A stretch of 64,000 nt of DNA from Ceratotherium simum simum (GCF_000283155.1 NW_004454216.1:6951493-7015492); one strand, 5' to 3'; shown: positions 36,707 to 50,500, counted from the stretch's first letter. The notes: generated from the sequence alone by a model not told the origin. Made by a program: numbers and translations.

Positions 36707-38043
36707 AAATTACATTCATGTTGTTAGAAACCAAGCTTTTCAGCTCGAGAAAATAGAAGTATAAATTAAAATAATTAAGTAAAACCCCGTAACGTTAAAT
36801 TTGAATTTGAACTATTGATACATAACCATGATTCTACAGAATGTATATATTGTCTAGATTGGCCCATTGAAAAAGACAAAAAACAACAACGTTCCAGTAG
36901 CAACGAGTGTCCCTGGAGTCAGATTATGATTTCTAAAACCATTCTGCATTTGAGGAACCAGTGCTTCTGAGAGAAATGGCTGACTCTGGCTTTGGGGCAA
37001 GGAATGTACAAGGCAAGTGTGGGACATCTTATTCTCACAGGAACTAAGGAGTCTTTCCCAGATTAATGGGGTCGTGTCAAAAAGACCAGACCAATTTGCA
37101 GGGGCCACAACTGGCCAAAGTTGGGCCAATTAGAGTATAAGAAAGAAAAATGGCTATAAGAATATTAAAAGCCATAAATCTGTAAATGATACTCCAAAAA
37201 CAGAAAACTCCAAACAAAACAAATCTCATTTGTCACTATTGGAGATAGTTAGTATACCAACCCTTTGTTCTAAAAATTGGTAATTAAAGTTAAAAGCATT
37301 TATCCTGTCTTTCCATTTGGAACTGTATTTAAAGATAACTAAATGGCCCCAGTTGATGAGGGAAAGCCCTTCTTTACAGAATAATTCCAGCTAATAAATA
37401 TAGAATAAATTTTGTAAACCCTAATGCAATAGTTGATTTAGTTAAGGATCATCCATGGAAATGAAAACCGTTAGGTGAAATATGATGGCCAGGTGGATGT
37501 TCCAGAGTCCTAAAGCCCCCACAGATTGCTTGTTGGTCACACGGGAGGAAATTAAACTGCTCAAGGGAGGAATCAAGCTGTCCCCACTTTATCCCAGTGA
37601 CTAATCTAAACATCACTTAAATTTGAACAACGAGACAAACTATGCCTTCTAATAGGAGCCAATACGAAGTGTGCAGTATCATCCATGAAATATTCTTGCC
37701 TAATATGTTTAACCTGAATCTAATCAGGCCTTTAGGCCTAACATCTAGTTTATAGGAAACCCGGTACAGCAGGTAGGTAAACAAGTTAAATTACTCCACT
37801 ACAAAGCAGAGAAAAATGCAAAATGTGAGGCAATTGCTCCAACAAGACAATATCATGGAAAAAAAGAGGGGAGGGGGACTATTGTAGATTAAAATAAATT
37901 TAGATGACATAGCCAAATGCAGTTCACAGTCCTTGATTGACCCTTAGTTTGAACAAAGACATTTTGGGGACAACTGTTAGAAATCAAATATGGATTGGGC
38001 ATTATATTATATTGATAAACTATTGTTAGTTTTGATTAGTGTC
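36707..38043. other. Intergenic, probable old L1 3' sequence and unrecognised DNA
   Basis: AT-rich and without a gene. Phrases such as 'aatttgcaggggccacaact' and 'agttgggccaattagagtat' suggest old L1 3' UTR sequence, but I cannot assign the family. Confidence 0.4.
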
Positions 38044-38427
38044 TGTTGTGACCTGAATTGTGTCCCCCCCCTCCCCAAATTCATATGTTGAAGTCTCAAT
38101 CCTCAGTACCTCAGAATGTAACTGTATAAGAGATAAAGTCTTTAAACAGGTGATTAAGTTAAAATGAGGTCTTTAGAGTGGGCCCTAATCCAATATGATC
38201 GATGTCCTCATAAGAAGAGGAAATCTGGACACAGCGAGACACACATAGACAGAGGGACAACCAAATGAGGACACAGAGAGAAGGTGGCCATCTGCAAGCC
38301 AAGGAGAGAGGGCTCAGAAGTAACCAAACCTACTGACACCTTCGTCTTGGACTTCCAGCCTCCAGAGCAATGAGAATATAAATTTCTGTTGTGGTATTTT
38401 ACTATGCAGCCCTAGCACACTAATACA
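38044..38427 (+). mobile_element. MaLR (MLT1-like) LTR
   Basis: Starts TGTTGTGACCTGAATTGTG and proceeds through 'caaattcatatgttgaagtc', 'aaggtggccatctgcaagcc' and 'cttggacttccagcctccag'. It ends CTAATACA. The flanks GTGTC and GTGTG (4 of 5) fit the 5-bp duplication of ERVL-MaLR elements. Confidence 0.88.
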
Positions 38428-39520
38428 GTGTGATAACGGTATTGTGGTTATATAGGAAACATCTTTACAGATTTCTACTAAAGTTTTTAAGTGTGAAATG
38501 TCATAATGTCTATCATTTTTAAAACCTTAAACAATAATGAAGAAAAGGTGGCAAAATGTTGATTGTTTAATTTAGATGATGGGAATATGGGTATTAATTA
38601 TTTTCTTCCTACTTCTCTGTAAATTCAAAATTCATAGTAAAAAGTCAAAATTAAAAGAAAGGAAACATTCAAGTGCAGCTGGGAGAAAGAGGGCAGCAGG
38701 CAGGATGCACAGGCAGGATGCACAGGCAGAACGGGGGAGCATCAGGATGAAGAGCCCAGAGGGAGACCCCTTACAAGGAGACCCCCGTCTGTTGTGGGAT
38801 TGAACTCGGGGCCTCTGCCTTGTAACCCATCTGAACATGACACCAGGTGATTAGAATTCAAGTGCACATTGCATCCGAGGCATTGCCAACAGTAAGGCTA
38901 GGAGATGGAAACAATTAAAAATGAATTTGGTTTGGCTGTAAAACATTACTAATTTCAATCGCTTACATGAACTACTAAACATTTAAGTATAAATACTGTT
39001 CAGCATAATAATAATTATGCATACCACTGAAAAATACAGTTGGAAATATATAATTAATGCAAAATGTCATAATAATTAAAGGAGCTTTTCAGCATTTAGC
39101 CAGATTCCTCATATTGGATAGGCAGCTCCTCGTCTGAGCTAAGGCTGCTTGATTCTCTGTCATAACAAAACTAACAGCCCTAACACATTTCTTCGTGTCA
39201 ATCAATCAACAAATATTGAGCACTTACTTTGCAAAACTGCTGTGCTAGGCATTATGGTTGATATGAAGAGGAAGAGTCTACTCAAGGAGTTCACAATCTA
39301 GTTAGGAAGTTTCATACCCAAACAAAAATGATGTAAAATATAGGATAGGCTATAAGTGTGAATGACTGGTACAGATGAGCAAAGGTCAATTTACAGGATA
39401 ATCATTCGTATCAGGGAAAAGGAGAAGGAGGTAGTTGAATGGATGAAGCAAGGATGTCTAAGATCAGCAAGGAGATGTATCTCAATAATATAAAGGCAGA
39501 TGCAGAAGCAGTAACAACAG

Positions 39521-40009
39521 ATGGCATGCAGCCAATGCCTGGACAGAGTCGCAATGACAGTGTTAACCCGCGTACCTAGAATCGCGTGCTCCCAGACAAC
39601 ATCTCAGAAATATGATGAGACACTCGGGCATGCTGAGACGGAATGTTTACAAACATATATTATGAAAAACAAGACATGTTATGGATGTGGATGGTGTCGT
39701 GTCTCCAGGGAGGGTATGAACAAAGTCTCAGTAGAAGAGGGGGCTGTGGAATCCAAAGTCCCTGCCTGGTCTCACAGGGTTGATGTGCAGAGCCTGCTCT
39801 TGTGGCCAAGCAGTCAGGTGGTAAACACAAAGGCTAGATGCTCCTGTGAACGTGATGAGGGAGACCGTGCCTCCTCTGGGGCTGAGGGGCGGCTGGAAGT
39901 GTCAGACTGTGCCCCACTATCGTCCTGGCTCAAAACAGACACATGTTCTCTTTGTTTTACGGAATTAAAGCTACCTTTCCAGAGTGTCCGAGAAAAGACT
40001 TCAAAATAG
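39521..40009 (+). other. Unrecognised 162-codon open frame
   Basis: The longest + strand frame outside known features. The predicted protein is cysteine-rich in its first 60 residues (including a YGCGWC cluster) but shows no signal peptide, membrane span or repeat. It has no flanking splice signals I can support and no family I recognise. Its length is near the chance expectation for 64 kb, so I regard it as probably non-coding. Confidence 0.15.
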
Positions 40010-40436
40010 GAGATGAGACATGATCTGAGGTATGAATAACCAAGAGCTTGTAGAATTCTGCCAGAGGGAAAGAGAGGGGTCAGGACTGAGGTGTGGCCTC
40101 CAGAGCTCTATTTGGCTCTCAGTAAGACATTTCCCCTACCCCTTCCACAAAGCCAAACCACCTCCCACCTCACCATTACAATCTGCTGTAAAGACCACCA
40201 CCAACGAGGCTAAGTACAGCATGGCTCATCTTCCTGCTTATGTTAACCAGCACCAGAAGTCCAAGCCTCCTAGGTCAGTGCTTGTCACCTAGGTTCCCCT
40301 CCTTTAAGGCTCTCATCTGACCCAATTTCCCACTCTTCCTTCCTCCCCCACTCCAGACTTTCCTATTCTGCCCTCTGGGCCTCATGGATTGTCATCAGCA
40401 ATCTTCCTTTCATCTTCAAACTCTTCTTTAAATCAC

Positions 40437-40592
40437 TGTTTTTCAAAGTGTGGGCCTGGACCAGAAGCATCACATGGCTTAAAAACTTGGAAGAAATACA
40501 CATTCCTAGGCCCCATCCCAGACCTACTGAATCTTGATCTCTAGGGGTGGGGCCAGCAGTCTACACTGTGACAAGCCCTCCAGGTGACTGAG
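40437..40592. mobile_element. hAT-Charlie MITE fragment (MER5A-like)
   Basis: 'cactgtttttcaaagtgtgg', 'taggccccatcccagaccta' and 'gaatcttgatctctaggg' follow the MER5A order. The far end is truncated. Confidence 0.7.
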
Positions 40593-41904
40593 CAGTTGTG
40601 CAGTCCATCTGCAAGGACTCTCCTTCCAGATCCTGGAGGAGCAGCCTGTCTCACTGCCTGGATCACTGCAGTGCCCCACCTTCCTTCTTGCATATTAATT
40701 AACATATCCCACCCAAAAACAGCAATGAGGCCACCTTTTCCATCCTTTATCTTCACCTCTGACTTCTAATGTCACCACCCACCCCACTCCACCCCCCACA
40801 CACACTACTTCTGAATCATCCTGTCTGAATTTCTTAGAACTAATTCTCTCTTCTTTTACCCTAAAACAATAGTCTCCACATTTTTTCCTTTTAATTTCAT
40901 ACACCAACAGTTAAAAAAAATTTAAGAAGTGACCTCCCAAATGTGTATATTTATGTGAAGTATGCAGACATAAGGCTGTAGTAATATATTTTATACATTG
41001 TAAAACAAAAACTGAGAATACAAAATAATTAGAGATTAGGTAAAAATATTTCAATAACAAATGTAGGATCTTCCTTATGTACCCCAATGACTCATCTTGT
41101 GCAAATTATGTTGGAGACATCAGCTTTGAAGGAATCGAGACACAGCAAGGGCTGTGCTTCCCCTACAAGTTTATAGACCAGAGACACATGGGCCCTCGGA
41201 CTAGGACCACTGGTTAGATTTTTGCAGTTGTGTGATAGTGAATGATCAACAACAGATCTCCTAGAAAAAAGACCCATGTTTGTAGCCTCTGTCAATGTCA
41301 GTGGTGTAAATTCTCCCATTGTGATGATTTCAGGCTACCAACGTGACGTCACTAAACATGAGTTTGGGGAATGCACAGTCCTCTCGAACAAGCCAGTACA
41401 AGCCAGCTCCAGCACTGGATTTTTGCACCCGAAACTTCCTGATTAAGGTCTATTTTTCAGTTATTTCCCTTTCTCCTAGGGCACTGTTTTCTTAACTAAG
41501 CATTTTCTAATTAACTTGCTCCCTTTTAATTTCTCAAAGCCCCTGCTACGGCTGGGGTAGCTTTTTCATCCTTCTGGCTTTGGTGGGGGCCTCCAGCTCT
41601 GATACAGAGGCCAGATGGTCACCTGGGATTTGTCCACTTGGGGGTGAGAGTAGAGGGAGAGAGAAGCAGTGACAGCCATGCCTTGGAAGTCCTTGTCACA
41701 TGGCCCTATGACAAAGACATGGACTTATGCAAACTCACCTAGCCTATCCACAGGGAAGCTGGGATTTAGATCTCTCCAAAACCCACGCTCCTTAACTACA
41801 GTAGCCCCTGCCTCCGTGCTCCCCTCTCCACATGCAAACCCCAAACTCAACAGTAGCGAGTAGCTGGGGGCTTTCGAACTTTTAGCGCCGAATGAAAGTA
41901 AAAA

Positions 41905-42120
41905 ATGTTTATTAATGTGAGTATTTACTAACGTGGATGGAGCATTTACCTGATGCCAGACACAGTTCCAATTGCTTTATAAGGTAGGTTCTATTAGTAT
42001 TGCCATTTTGCATATGAGGAAACAGGTTTGGAGAAGTTAGACAATTGGCTCAAGGTCGCATAGCTAGTAAGAAGTGAAATCTGGATCTGAACCCCACCAG
42101 GCTGACCCCAGAGCCCACAC
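41905..42120 (+). repeat. MIR SINE
   Basis: 'gatggagcatttacctgatg', 'ccagacacagttccaattgc', 'tgccattttgcatatgagga' and 'caaggtcgcatagctagtaa' match the MIR core in + orientation. Confidence 0.85.
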
Positions 42121-42897
42121 TCACAGTGACTCATGTTCTACTTCTCACCTCTTCCATCTGACGTCTTCTGGGGGGCTGGTACTGAAGTGGGCCCTGCATG
42201 GGTTAGAAAACCAAGAAAAGTGTACCCCTGTCCTCAAGACACTTTCCAAAAACTGACAGGCTCCTTAGGAAAGCAAGACTAATGTAATTGAAGTAATTAG
42301 AAAATCTTCACAGACAGCCTGTAATTAGCTGTAATGTAATATCCCCCACGGCTAAGAAAAGTGCTTCCTGGTGAAGGCCAGGAGACCTGACCCCTGCCTC
42401 CAGAGCTATAATCACTCTTTTAAAAAATCAGAATCTAGGTCGGACGGGGCCCTCAGCCCACAATCTGGTCCTGTAATTCTCTCTCCCAATGAATCCCACC
42501 TGACCAAATGACATATCCATAAAATAGCTATATAAAGCTGCATTGCATGCACAGTTTTTTCAATTTTTCTCAGACTAATGAAGAAATATTTTTAAACCTC
42601 TGTTTAAAAGTTTCTGGTTCTCAAGTGCCATAAAAGCCCTAAGTCTGGGCTCTGGCCTTTCACCCCATCCTCTCTGGTGCTATCAGTTCTTCAAGGTTGC
42701 TCACTGTGGTCCATCCTAAACTGACAATGTGGATAGAGAATGAGACATCCCTAGGGAAAGAGGAACTTCAGAAGTCCGAGCTTGTTCCTGTTCCCATTGC
42801 TGTGGAACAAACCACCCAAAAACTCCAGGACTTAGAACAGCAGCCATTTTACTATCTCTCACAATTTCTGTAGGCGACAAATTCTCAGCTGGGTGAG

Positions 42898-43685
42898 TGT
42901 ACTAGTTTGCTAGGGCTGCCACAAAAATTACCACAGACTGGGTGGTTTAAACAACAGAAATTAATTCTCTCACAGTTCTGGAGGCTAGAAGTCTAAGACC
43001 AAGGTGTTGCCAGGCAAGTTGATTTCTTCTGAGTCCTATTAAATTAACAAGATTAGGCCCAAGATGGAGTTGCTCATGCTAAGACCCACATCAGCAAACC
43101 AAAACTTCACTAAGTTTCTGTGCTCAGCTATTCCAGAAAAGGAAGGCCTAGGTCAATCAATTAATGCTTGCCTGCTCAGCTCAAGTTACCTTACCTCCAA
43201 GACTTCCCTTTGCTCTGTATAAAAAAGTAACCCTGCTTTAACCAATCAGCAAATGCCCAGTGTAACTCCCTTGTTCCTGCTCACTTTGGTCTTTAAAAAC
43301 CCTCTTGCCTTGTACAACTCTTTGGAGCTCCTTTCTCTCAACTAGATTGGACGCTGCCTGATTCGTGAATCCTTGACTAAAAGCCTACTAGATAAGTCAA
43401 TTGTGGAAATTTTTCTTTTAACAGGCCTCTCTCCTTGGCTTGTAGATGGCCATCTTATCCATATGTCTTCATGTGGTCTTCCCTCTGTGTGTGTCTGTAT
43501 CCTAATCTCTTCTTCTTATAAGGACACCAGTCATATTGGATTAGGGCCCACTCATATAACCTCATTTTACCTTAATCGCCAATTAAGGCCCTATCTCCAA
43601 ATACAGTCACATTCTGAGGTCCTGGGGGTTAGGATTTCAACAAATGAATTTGGAGGGTGCAAGGGATAAAATTCAGGCCACAACA
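42898..43685 (-). mobile_element. MaLR (MLT1/MST-like) LTR, interrupted
   Basis: Antisense MaLR LTR from TGTACTAGTTTGC to CCACAACA, flanked by a perfect 5-bp duplication GTGAG (42893-42897 and 43686-43690). It is split at 43036/43424 by a second LTR; the two arms rejoin as ordinary MLT1 sequence. It lies within yet another old repeat. Confidence 0.88.
43037..43423 (+). mobile_element. Solo LTR (ERV1-like) nested in the MaLR LTR
   Basis: A 387-bp insert begins TATTAAAT (probably decayed from TGTTAAAA) and ends TTTTAACA, giving short inverted ends. The flanks GTCC and GGCC form a 4-bp duplication with one change. It contains TATAAAAAAG at 43218 and CCAATCAGC at 43242, typical of gammaretroviral-type LTR promoters. 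It has no coding region. Confidence 0.75.
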
Positions 43686-43690
43686 GTGAG

Positions 43691-46600
43691 TTTTTTGCTC
43701 CTTGTGCATTCCCTGATGTCACTCAGTGGAACTCAGTTGGCAGATGGAATGGTCTGGAGGGTCGAAAATGGCTTCAATCACATATCTGGTGCCTTGGTGA
43801 GGATGGCTGGAAGGCTGAGCTCAGCTGTGTCTGTTGACCAGAGAGCCTTCACACGGCATCTCCATCCTGGCCATCTTGGGGTAATCAGATATTTTACATG
43901 GAGGCTAGTGCCTCAAGAGAACCAGGCATGACCTTTTATAACCTAGCCTCAAAAGTCATATAGTACCGCCATGATCTATTGGTCAAAGCAATTACAAACC
44001 TGCCCAGATTCTAGAGGAGGGGACATGGACTCCACCTCTCAATGGAAGGAGTCTCAAAGAATTTTTGCCCATTTTTTAAATTGCTGCAAGTTGTTTATAA
44101 TTCAGCCATATCATCCACAAAGTTTCGTACCACTCAGTCATCTTGACCCAGATGAGAAGAGTTCAATAAACACCACAGTTATTCTCAACCCTCTGGGTTC
44201 CGCCCTGCTTCTTAAGGGCTGGCGGAGGTGGCTCAGGTTTGTAAGAACCAAATGGTCCCTTTCAGGCCTCACCTGCCATCTGAGCTCGTTAATCCTTCAC
44301 ATTCTTTTCTAGTGATCCAAACACTCCAACTTTGGCATTGTGGCTTCTTCTTTCCTAACTTGGCTGCTGTGCCTGGTCATAGGAAGTCCTGACTTCCACA
44401 GTCTCCATTCCCACCACATCTCTCCATCATGTCTGGGAGAGACTTTGTGATCCCCTCTGTTTCCTTTTGGAGCTATTTTACCGGGCTCAGACCTCTCACT
44501 CTTGCACCTTAGAGCTCCCATTTTGTATCTTGCATGCTACTTGCCCTGCTCCCATCTCGGCTCCTTCTTTTTATTGTAAAAATTGGAATTTGGGTGTGTC
44601 TGACCCAGATGGGGTAGGCCTGCCAGAAACCTATTTGTTGGAGAGTCTGGAAAACCCAGGAGACATCCCTTAAGAGAAGACAGCACGAGGCACTGACAGT
44701 CTGACTTAGGAACAAAGCCTCAGTTCTCAGAATCTCTGCTCTTGTCAGATCCTGAGTGGCAATAGTCACTTGGATCCATCCTAGCTCCCATCGCTTAGAC
44801 ACAGTCTGGATCCTGGATCTTGATGAGAGACAGGGCTTTAAATAAAAACTGAAAGGTCTATTTCCCTCCCTACTTTAAGACCACCTTGTGACTGAGTGTA
44901 TCACTGAGAAAGGGGATGTTCTTCCCTTTTCCATGGAGGAGGGTTCCGGGGTATCATGGGAGATGCCTGTTTTCACTGGCAGAGACTCCATGTGAACCCA
45001 CCCCACCCCCAGAAGGGCTTCAAGAAATCTCTAGGGGAGAATGTCCCAGGGACAGGAAGCCTACACCAACAGGTAGGGACACACAAGAGTGAGATTTGCA
45101 TTATTAAATTAATCAGTCCCCCTTTGTGTCTACAGAGGAGGCCTGGAAAACTCAAAGCAGAAGAGAACAGTCACTGCTTTGCCTCTTCTCCTTGCTTTGC
45201 TCTCCTTTTCCATCCCCTAGGGGGGCAAGTTCTCTCGTGGCCTGGTGGTATTTCCTTGCATATTATCAATATACAACTTCCAGGAGACTTGGCCAAGGAG
45301 GTGTGAGTCCTTGCACAGACCCTGCCACTTTTAAGTCTCATAACCTCCGCACTAGGAGTTTTTGAACAAAGTTTCTTCATCTGTAAATTGTGAGTTATAC
45401 CACCTACTCATTAACCTCAAAGGGCTCTTTTAAGAATCAAACTTTTTAAATGACTTAAAATGAATAGAATCACCACACAAATATAAGTATTCTAACTATC
45501 TTATGTCTTGAACTATCTCCTTTGTGATAGTCAAATGGCATGGAAGGATTTTAACAGCAACTTCTAGACTTCACCTCCACCTATGTACTTATCTCTCTCC
45601 CCACCACACTCTAGACCTTTTAAATGTAGGGACAGTGTTTTATGCCTCTTCATATTCCCTAATGCACCAATTGTAGAGCTTAGCCAACTACTGGGGCTTA
45701 ATGAATTCATAACCAACTTAATTTTAAAACCTCCCCACTCTATTCTCCCTCATTGTGAGGCATATCTTAAATTCATAACCAACTACCTTATCTCTTTTCT
45801 GGATTAAAGGATAGCATTAATGATTAATTAATTAAATTTTACCATCACCTCTGTGGGACTATGGGGCCTGAGGTTGTATCCTTTCCCAGTGACTGGCTTT
45901 ATTATCAGGGGTTAAGAGTATGAATCATACTTTCCGTGCTCCTGCACACAAAGGAGTTTCTGCAAGGTTTGGAAGCAGAAATCCTGGGCTGTTAATTTGA
46001 CGTCTGCAGATCTGCAGATCCGGATGCTGCCGGCTGCCTCTGCAGAGAGGCCTGGTAATCTGAGCGGATTTGAGATTGTCTAGTCTTCAGAGAAAGGCAC
46101 ATTGTCAAGGCTGTTTCTCCATCCCTGTGGGGAGAGCAGGAGGGCTGGGAAGTGAGCACAGGCTGAGTGTTACCAGTTTTCTTTCATAGGCAAAAATTCC
46201 CTTCTTCCCTTAAGTCAACTAAAACTAAAACTAGTGTCCTTTCCAGCTCTCATTTAAGATGTCTGGTGTTGCAGCCATGACTCATTCTTTCCCTCTCCTG
46301 CCAGATATTAGAAGGGTATTTTGGGGGGGTGGGGTTGCTCCCATTTGGATGGTCTTAAAAAATCCTTACCTCTGTTCAAAGGGTCAAGTTAAAACAGGAG
46401 CTCCCTGAGAGTTCAGTTTAATCTAAGTAAATGTACTACATAGATACTTGCTGCCCAGGTCTTTAAAAAAAAAGAAATCTTGGGCTCTTTCTTAGATGTG
46501 TAATACCAGGGAGAAAAAAAAAATGTCTGAAAGGCTCTGATTGAACCAAATAACTCTCTGCTCCAAGGGAAAATTACGGGTGAGTCATGACCATCACCCA

Positions 46601-46714
46601 GACTCATTTGCATAGGACTAAGAGTGACATGATAATTGGGTACTAATCCACTTCTTCCACGCAGACAGTTCCCTTCAGACCTGTACAACTGATGATGTGA
46701 GGGAATCTCCACCT
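43691..46714. other. Intergenic, old repeat remnants
   Basis: The first ~370 bases continue the older repeat that received the MaLR insertion ('gaccttttataacctagcc', 'atgatctattggtcaaagc'). The rest is unrecognised. A 16-bp perfect palindrome TCTGCAGATCTGCAGA lies at 46003-46018. No gene. Confidence 0.5.
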
Positions 46715-47230
46715 GGATGACCCACAGGCATGCCAAACTCAGCACGTTCAACGCTGAGCTCAACATTTCCAACCCTAAACACACTCACTCCCTTGTGCTC
46801 TCTATCTCAGTTGGTGGCATCTCATCTACACAGTCATCCAACTTAGAAACCTTGAAGTCATTCTTGACACCTTGTTTCTTCTGCACCACCACCCTCAACA
46901 ACCTATTACCAAGTCCTTAAATTTTTAGACTCTTTCCCCACCTTCACATCTCCAATGTCCCTGCCCAAATGGAAACTTTCACCACCTCTCACTTGGGATA
47001 CTGCAATTGCCTCCCCTTACCTTTTCGAGCGATCCACCGAAAACTCAAATCTGAACCTGTTGTTATTTCCTTAAATCATGTCCGTAGTTCCCCTCACTGT
47101 ATAAAATAGAGTCTGAAGATTGTTAACAAAGGTGCTTCTCCTGGCACTCAAAGTCCTTCACACATGAAGGCCCTGCCTACATCTTCAGTCTTGTCTCTCT
47201 TCATTCACTCTTGTACTTTATATATGTGTT
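46715..47230 (+). repeat. L2 LINE fragment
   Basis: Clear L2 succession: 'caactcagcacgttcaacgc'-type start, 'gtggcatctcatctacacag', 'tggaaactttcaccacctct', 'gggatactgcaattgcctcc', 'cactcaaagtccttcacaca'. Confidence 0.7.
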
Positions 47231-47289
47231 ATATATGCTGATCATTGTTTTACCTTTGGTATTTGGCTGGAGTAAGCCCAGTATTATCA

Positions 47290-47570
47290 AAAAGATTTTC
47301 TGTTCTACTAAGCTGCTCTGTTTCCTAGTCTTTTGACCAGAGAGAGAAGAATTTTCTTGGGGCTTTTTTATGTCTTTGCCTGTTGGGGGTTTCAGGTTGA
47401 AGACTTCTCCAGCACCCTGTGGTTTGGGATATATTAGAGGCAAAAGAAAAACCCAGAGAACTCATCATTGTGTCATACTTCAAGTCCTGAGGTTCCAGGC
47501 AGTACACCTTTTTCTTTTTACCTTTCAGAGTCTTCTTGTGTTTCTTGTGTTATGTCTCGGATTTTTTAGT
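47290..47570 (-). mobile_element. L1M-like fragment, antisense
   Basis: 'cagcaccctgtggtttggga' and 'gaactcatcattgtgtcata' resemble antisense 5'/internal sequence of old L1M elements. Ends uncertain. Confidence 0.4.
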
Positions 47571-50500
47571 TGAAAGAGGGAAGACTAGTGAGAAATGGAG
47601 CTATTCTAGCTTGGCCAGAGCCAGAGTCCATCAATTAAGCTTTAATGAAATGAAAAAGTCTGCTTGAGAAATACTTAGGGACCAGACCAGTTGGGTATTT
47701 TGAAGGATGTATACTCCTCTATTATGGAGAATGTTGAAGAGGGGGTTCCCCAGGGAAGGCCTGCTCTGGGGTTCTGGGATGTACTCTAATGTTGAAATGA
47801 TGAAGAGTTATTCTCTATCAACTAGTAGGGAAGAGTTTCAATCTGTGGGGCACAATAAAAACCTATACAACTGAGCACTGTCTTATGAAGAGTCTGGGGA
47901 GAGAGAGTGGGCTGGGATAAATCAGGATGTCTTATGTAAGGCTGATTCCAGAGAGCAGCACTGTAGTAATCAGTCCTACCTCTACCAAGGGTCAAAAAAG
48001 TTCTAGGCATCCCTACTGCCCTTGCGGAAGGTAGGCTGAAAAATCTTCAGAGGGACAGTTGAAGTTCTCAAATAGTAACAGCCACACCGGCCCAGCCACT
48101 AATAGAAGAGTCTTCAAGTTGGCAGCTTTCAGTAACAATATGGAGCAGCCTTTAATTGGACAAGAAAACAAGAAGAAGCTATAGGCAAGGGCTAGGACAG
48201 CCCAGAATGGGAGGGCATGGTTTGGCAGATCCTCTACTTAGAATTTGGTGTGGACTATATTCAGGATCTCTCCTTCCTCACCTTAGCCCACGTCCGGTGG
48301 CTGGGAGTGGGTTTTTGGGAAGTGTGGGAATGGAAGGAGTTACTTAATGAGTTCTTAGAGATGGCATGATCATCCGTATCCAGACACTTGAAGACTGCCA
48401 AGATTGGACCGGACTTTTTGGCAAAAGGATTTGAGAGTTTTGAGGTAGAGAATACAGAGATGTATTAAATTAAAATGGAACACAGTGGTTCATTTGATAT
48501 TTGCCCTTTAAATCCCAGATTGGAGTTATAAATGTAATTATAGTTCTATGAATTCACAAACTCTGTTTCTGACAGCATTTTCTCTTTAATATTCCCTTCC
48601 TACCCTGAGATTTATTAACTTTTCACACTTGGACCTATATGACCTATACCCTATAAGCTCACTGTAGACTGAGAGAACCTAAAAGTGGTAAAGAGGAAAT
48701 TCATAGATCTGGATAGTCTGATCTAATCCCTCACTTTCAGATGAAGAAACTGAAGGGTAAAGTGAATTTCCCAAGGTTATTCAACAAATCAGTCCTATCT
48801 CAAACCTAGGCCTCCCCACTTTGAGTTATCAAACCCTCGTAGACTAAGAAACAATGAAGCTTTCTCTCTCTTTCCTACTCTTGAATGTTTTTCATGGGAC
48901 ATCGCAGAGTGAGACTTTAACATCTCATAACAACCTCTGAAGGATTTGCTTTTGGTCTGGTAATGGGAAACATGCCAATAAATAAATAATTATTTATTTA
49001 TAAGTAAATATGAATAATTGAGGAGTCAGGCAACCTGTCAGCAAATGGTAGACAAGTAGAACAGACATGAAGCACATGGGAAACCTCCAGTCAGAAAGAA
49101 TATTTTCTGAGAAAAACAGAAACTCATCCTTCCCTACAGCAACCACCATGGGGAGGCACTTCAGCATGCACTGCATCCGAGAGGCAGGTGTTGAGCTCAT
49201 CACAGCAGCTCCAGGACCCAAAGGCAACTCCCACGAGCAGAAAAGGAGGAGGATCTGGTCCCAACACTGTGGCAGGAGTAATGAGTTGCTTCTGTGTTGA
49301 AGTGGACTGCTCCCTCCTGAGGCAGAAACAGAGCTGTCCCACACAAGAGAAGTTCGCTCCCCAACCAGATAACCAGTGGATATGCGTTACTGAGTTCCGT
49401 GTTTTGGTTTCTTTGTTTGTTGCTTGTTAGGCTCTATATTGTTCAAAGCAGTAAAAGGTGATGAAAGAATTCTACGTGGGCAGGTCATTGTCTTCAGTGG
49501 GCCACACTTCTCTTAGTCAGTCAAAAGGGTATAAAACACCTTTTTCTGAGTTATAAAAGGAATCAAATTAGACAAGACATGTATTCTCTTACAGACCACA
49601 TGAAAGGCACAGTGTTTCTTACTCTGGGAGAATAAAGATGAAGATGAATTCGGCAGGAATACTGCGCTGGTGAGTTTATGGTCTGGGGACAGTCGGGCTG
49701 CACACACCATTAATTAGCCTTATCACCAGGTGGAAGATGGAAAATATGACATAAGATAAAGGATAACGGACTATGGAAATACACAGGAGAGTTTATTCCT
49801 AACATAGAGAATCAAGGGGAATCCACATTTTTAGAGAAAACGGTATTTTAGTTGGACCTTGGACATTGACAGAAGGAACAAAAACATTCCAGGCAGGGGT
49901 AAGGCACAAGCAAAGAAGTGAAGGCAGGCAGGCCTGGATGAGTCTGGAAAGGATGAGCACTTCAAGAGGCCTGTCCCACAGGAGAAGGAAATTGAGTTAA
50001 TATGGTTCTAGAATCTGGCTGATGACCAGAAGTGACCAGATGATTTTGCTGTTGTTTCCTTGTTGGCATTTGCTTTAAGTCCAGTCTTAGGCTCCTACTG
50101 GGCTCCCCTCCCAGGAGCCTGGGATAGGGGAGGGGAGCAACCAAAAGCCCCCCAGCACTTATAGCTGTTTTAACTCACCTCTAAAAATAGTCCAAAACTT
50201 TTCTTTTCTATTGGGCCTGCTTTTTTTTTCCTTGTGAAGGCAGAAAATGTACCAGCATTGAAATATATCACCTATGTCAGTATCTTTCAAAGTCATTATT
50301 TTGATTTTCATTTTCCTGCCTGCATGTCATGGGACCCTGTTGCTAAGAGCCCAGGGCCCATTAGCTTTTTTTGTTTCTCTTCCGCTATCTCCTTGTTGAA
50401 GAATTGAAAGGGCCAGCTTCACGTGCTGGCTATGGTGGGAAGAGTGGGACTTGACTGCATCCAAGGTATCCCTGGGATGCAACTGAGGGCAAAAGTGGTT

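Larger units (their letters stand above)
38428..42780. other. Intergenic, mostly unrecognised
   Basis: Includes a MER5-like fragment at 40.44-40.59 kb, a MIR at 41.9-42.12 kb and a 162-codon open frame at 39.52 kb. No convincing gene. Confidence 0.5.

Noticed and set aside
46003..46018. Perfect 16-bp palindrome
   Set aside because: It is a duplicated TCTGCAGA; such short palindromes are expected by chance in 64 kb and nothing else marks the site.
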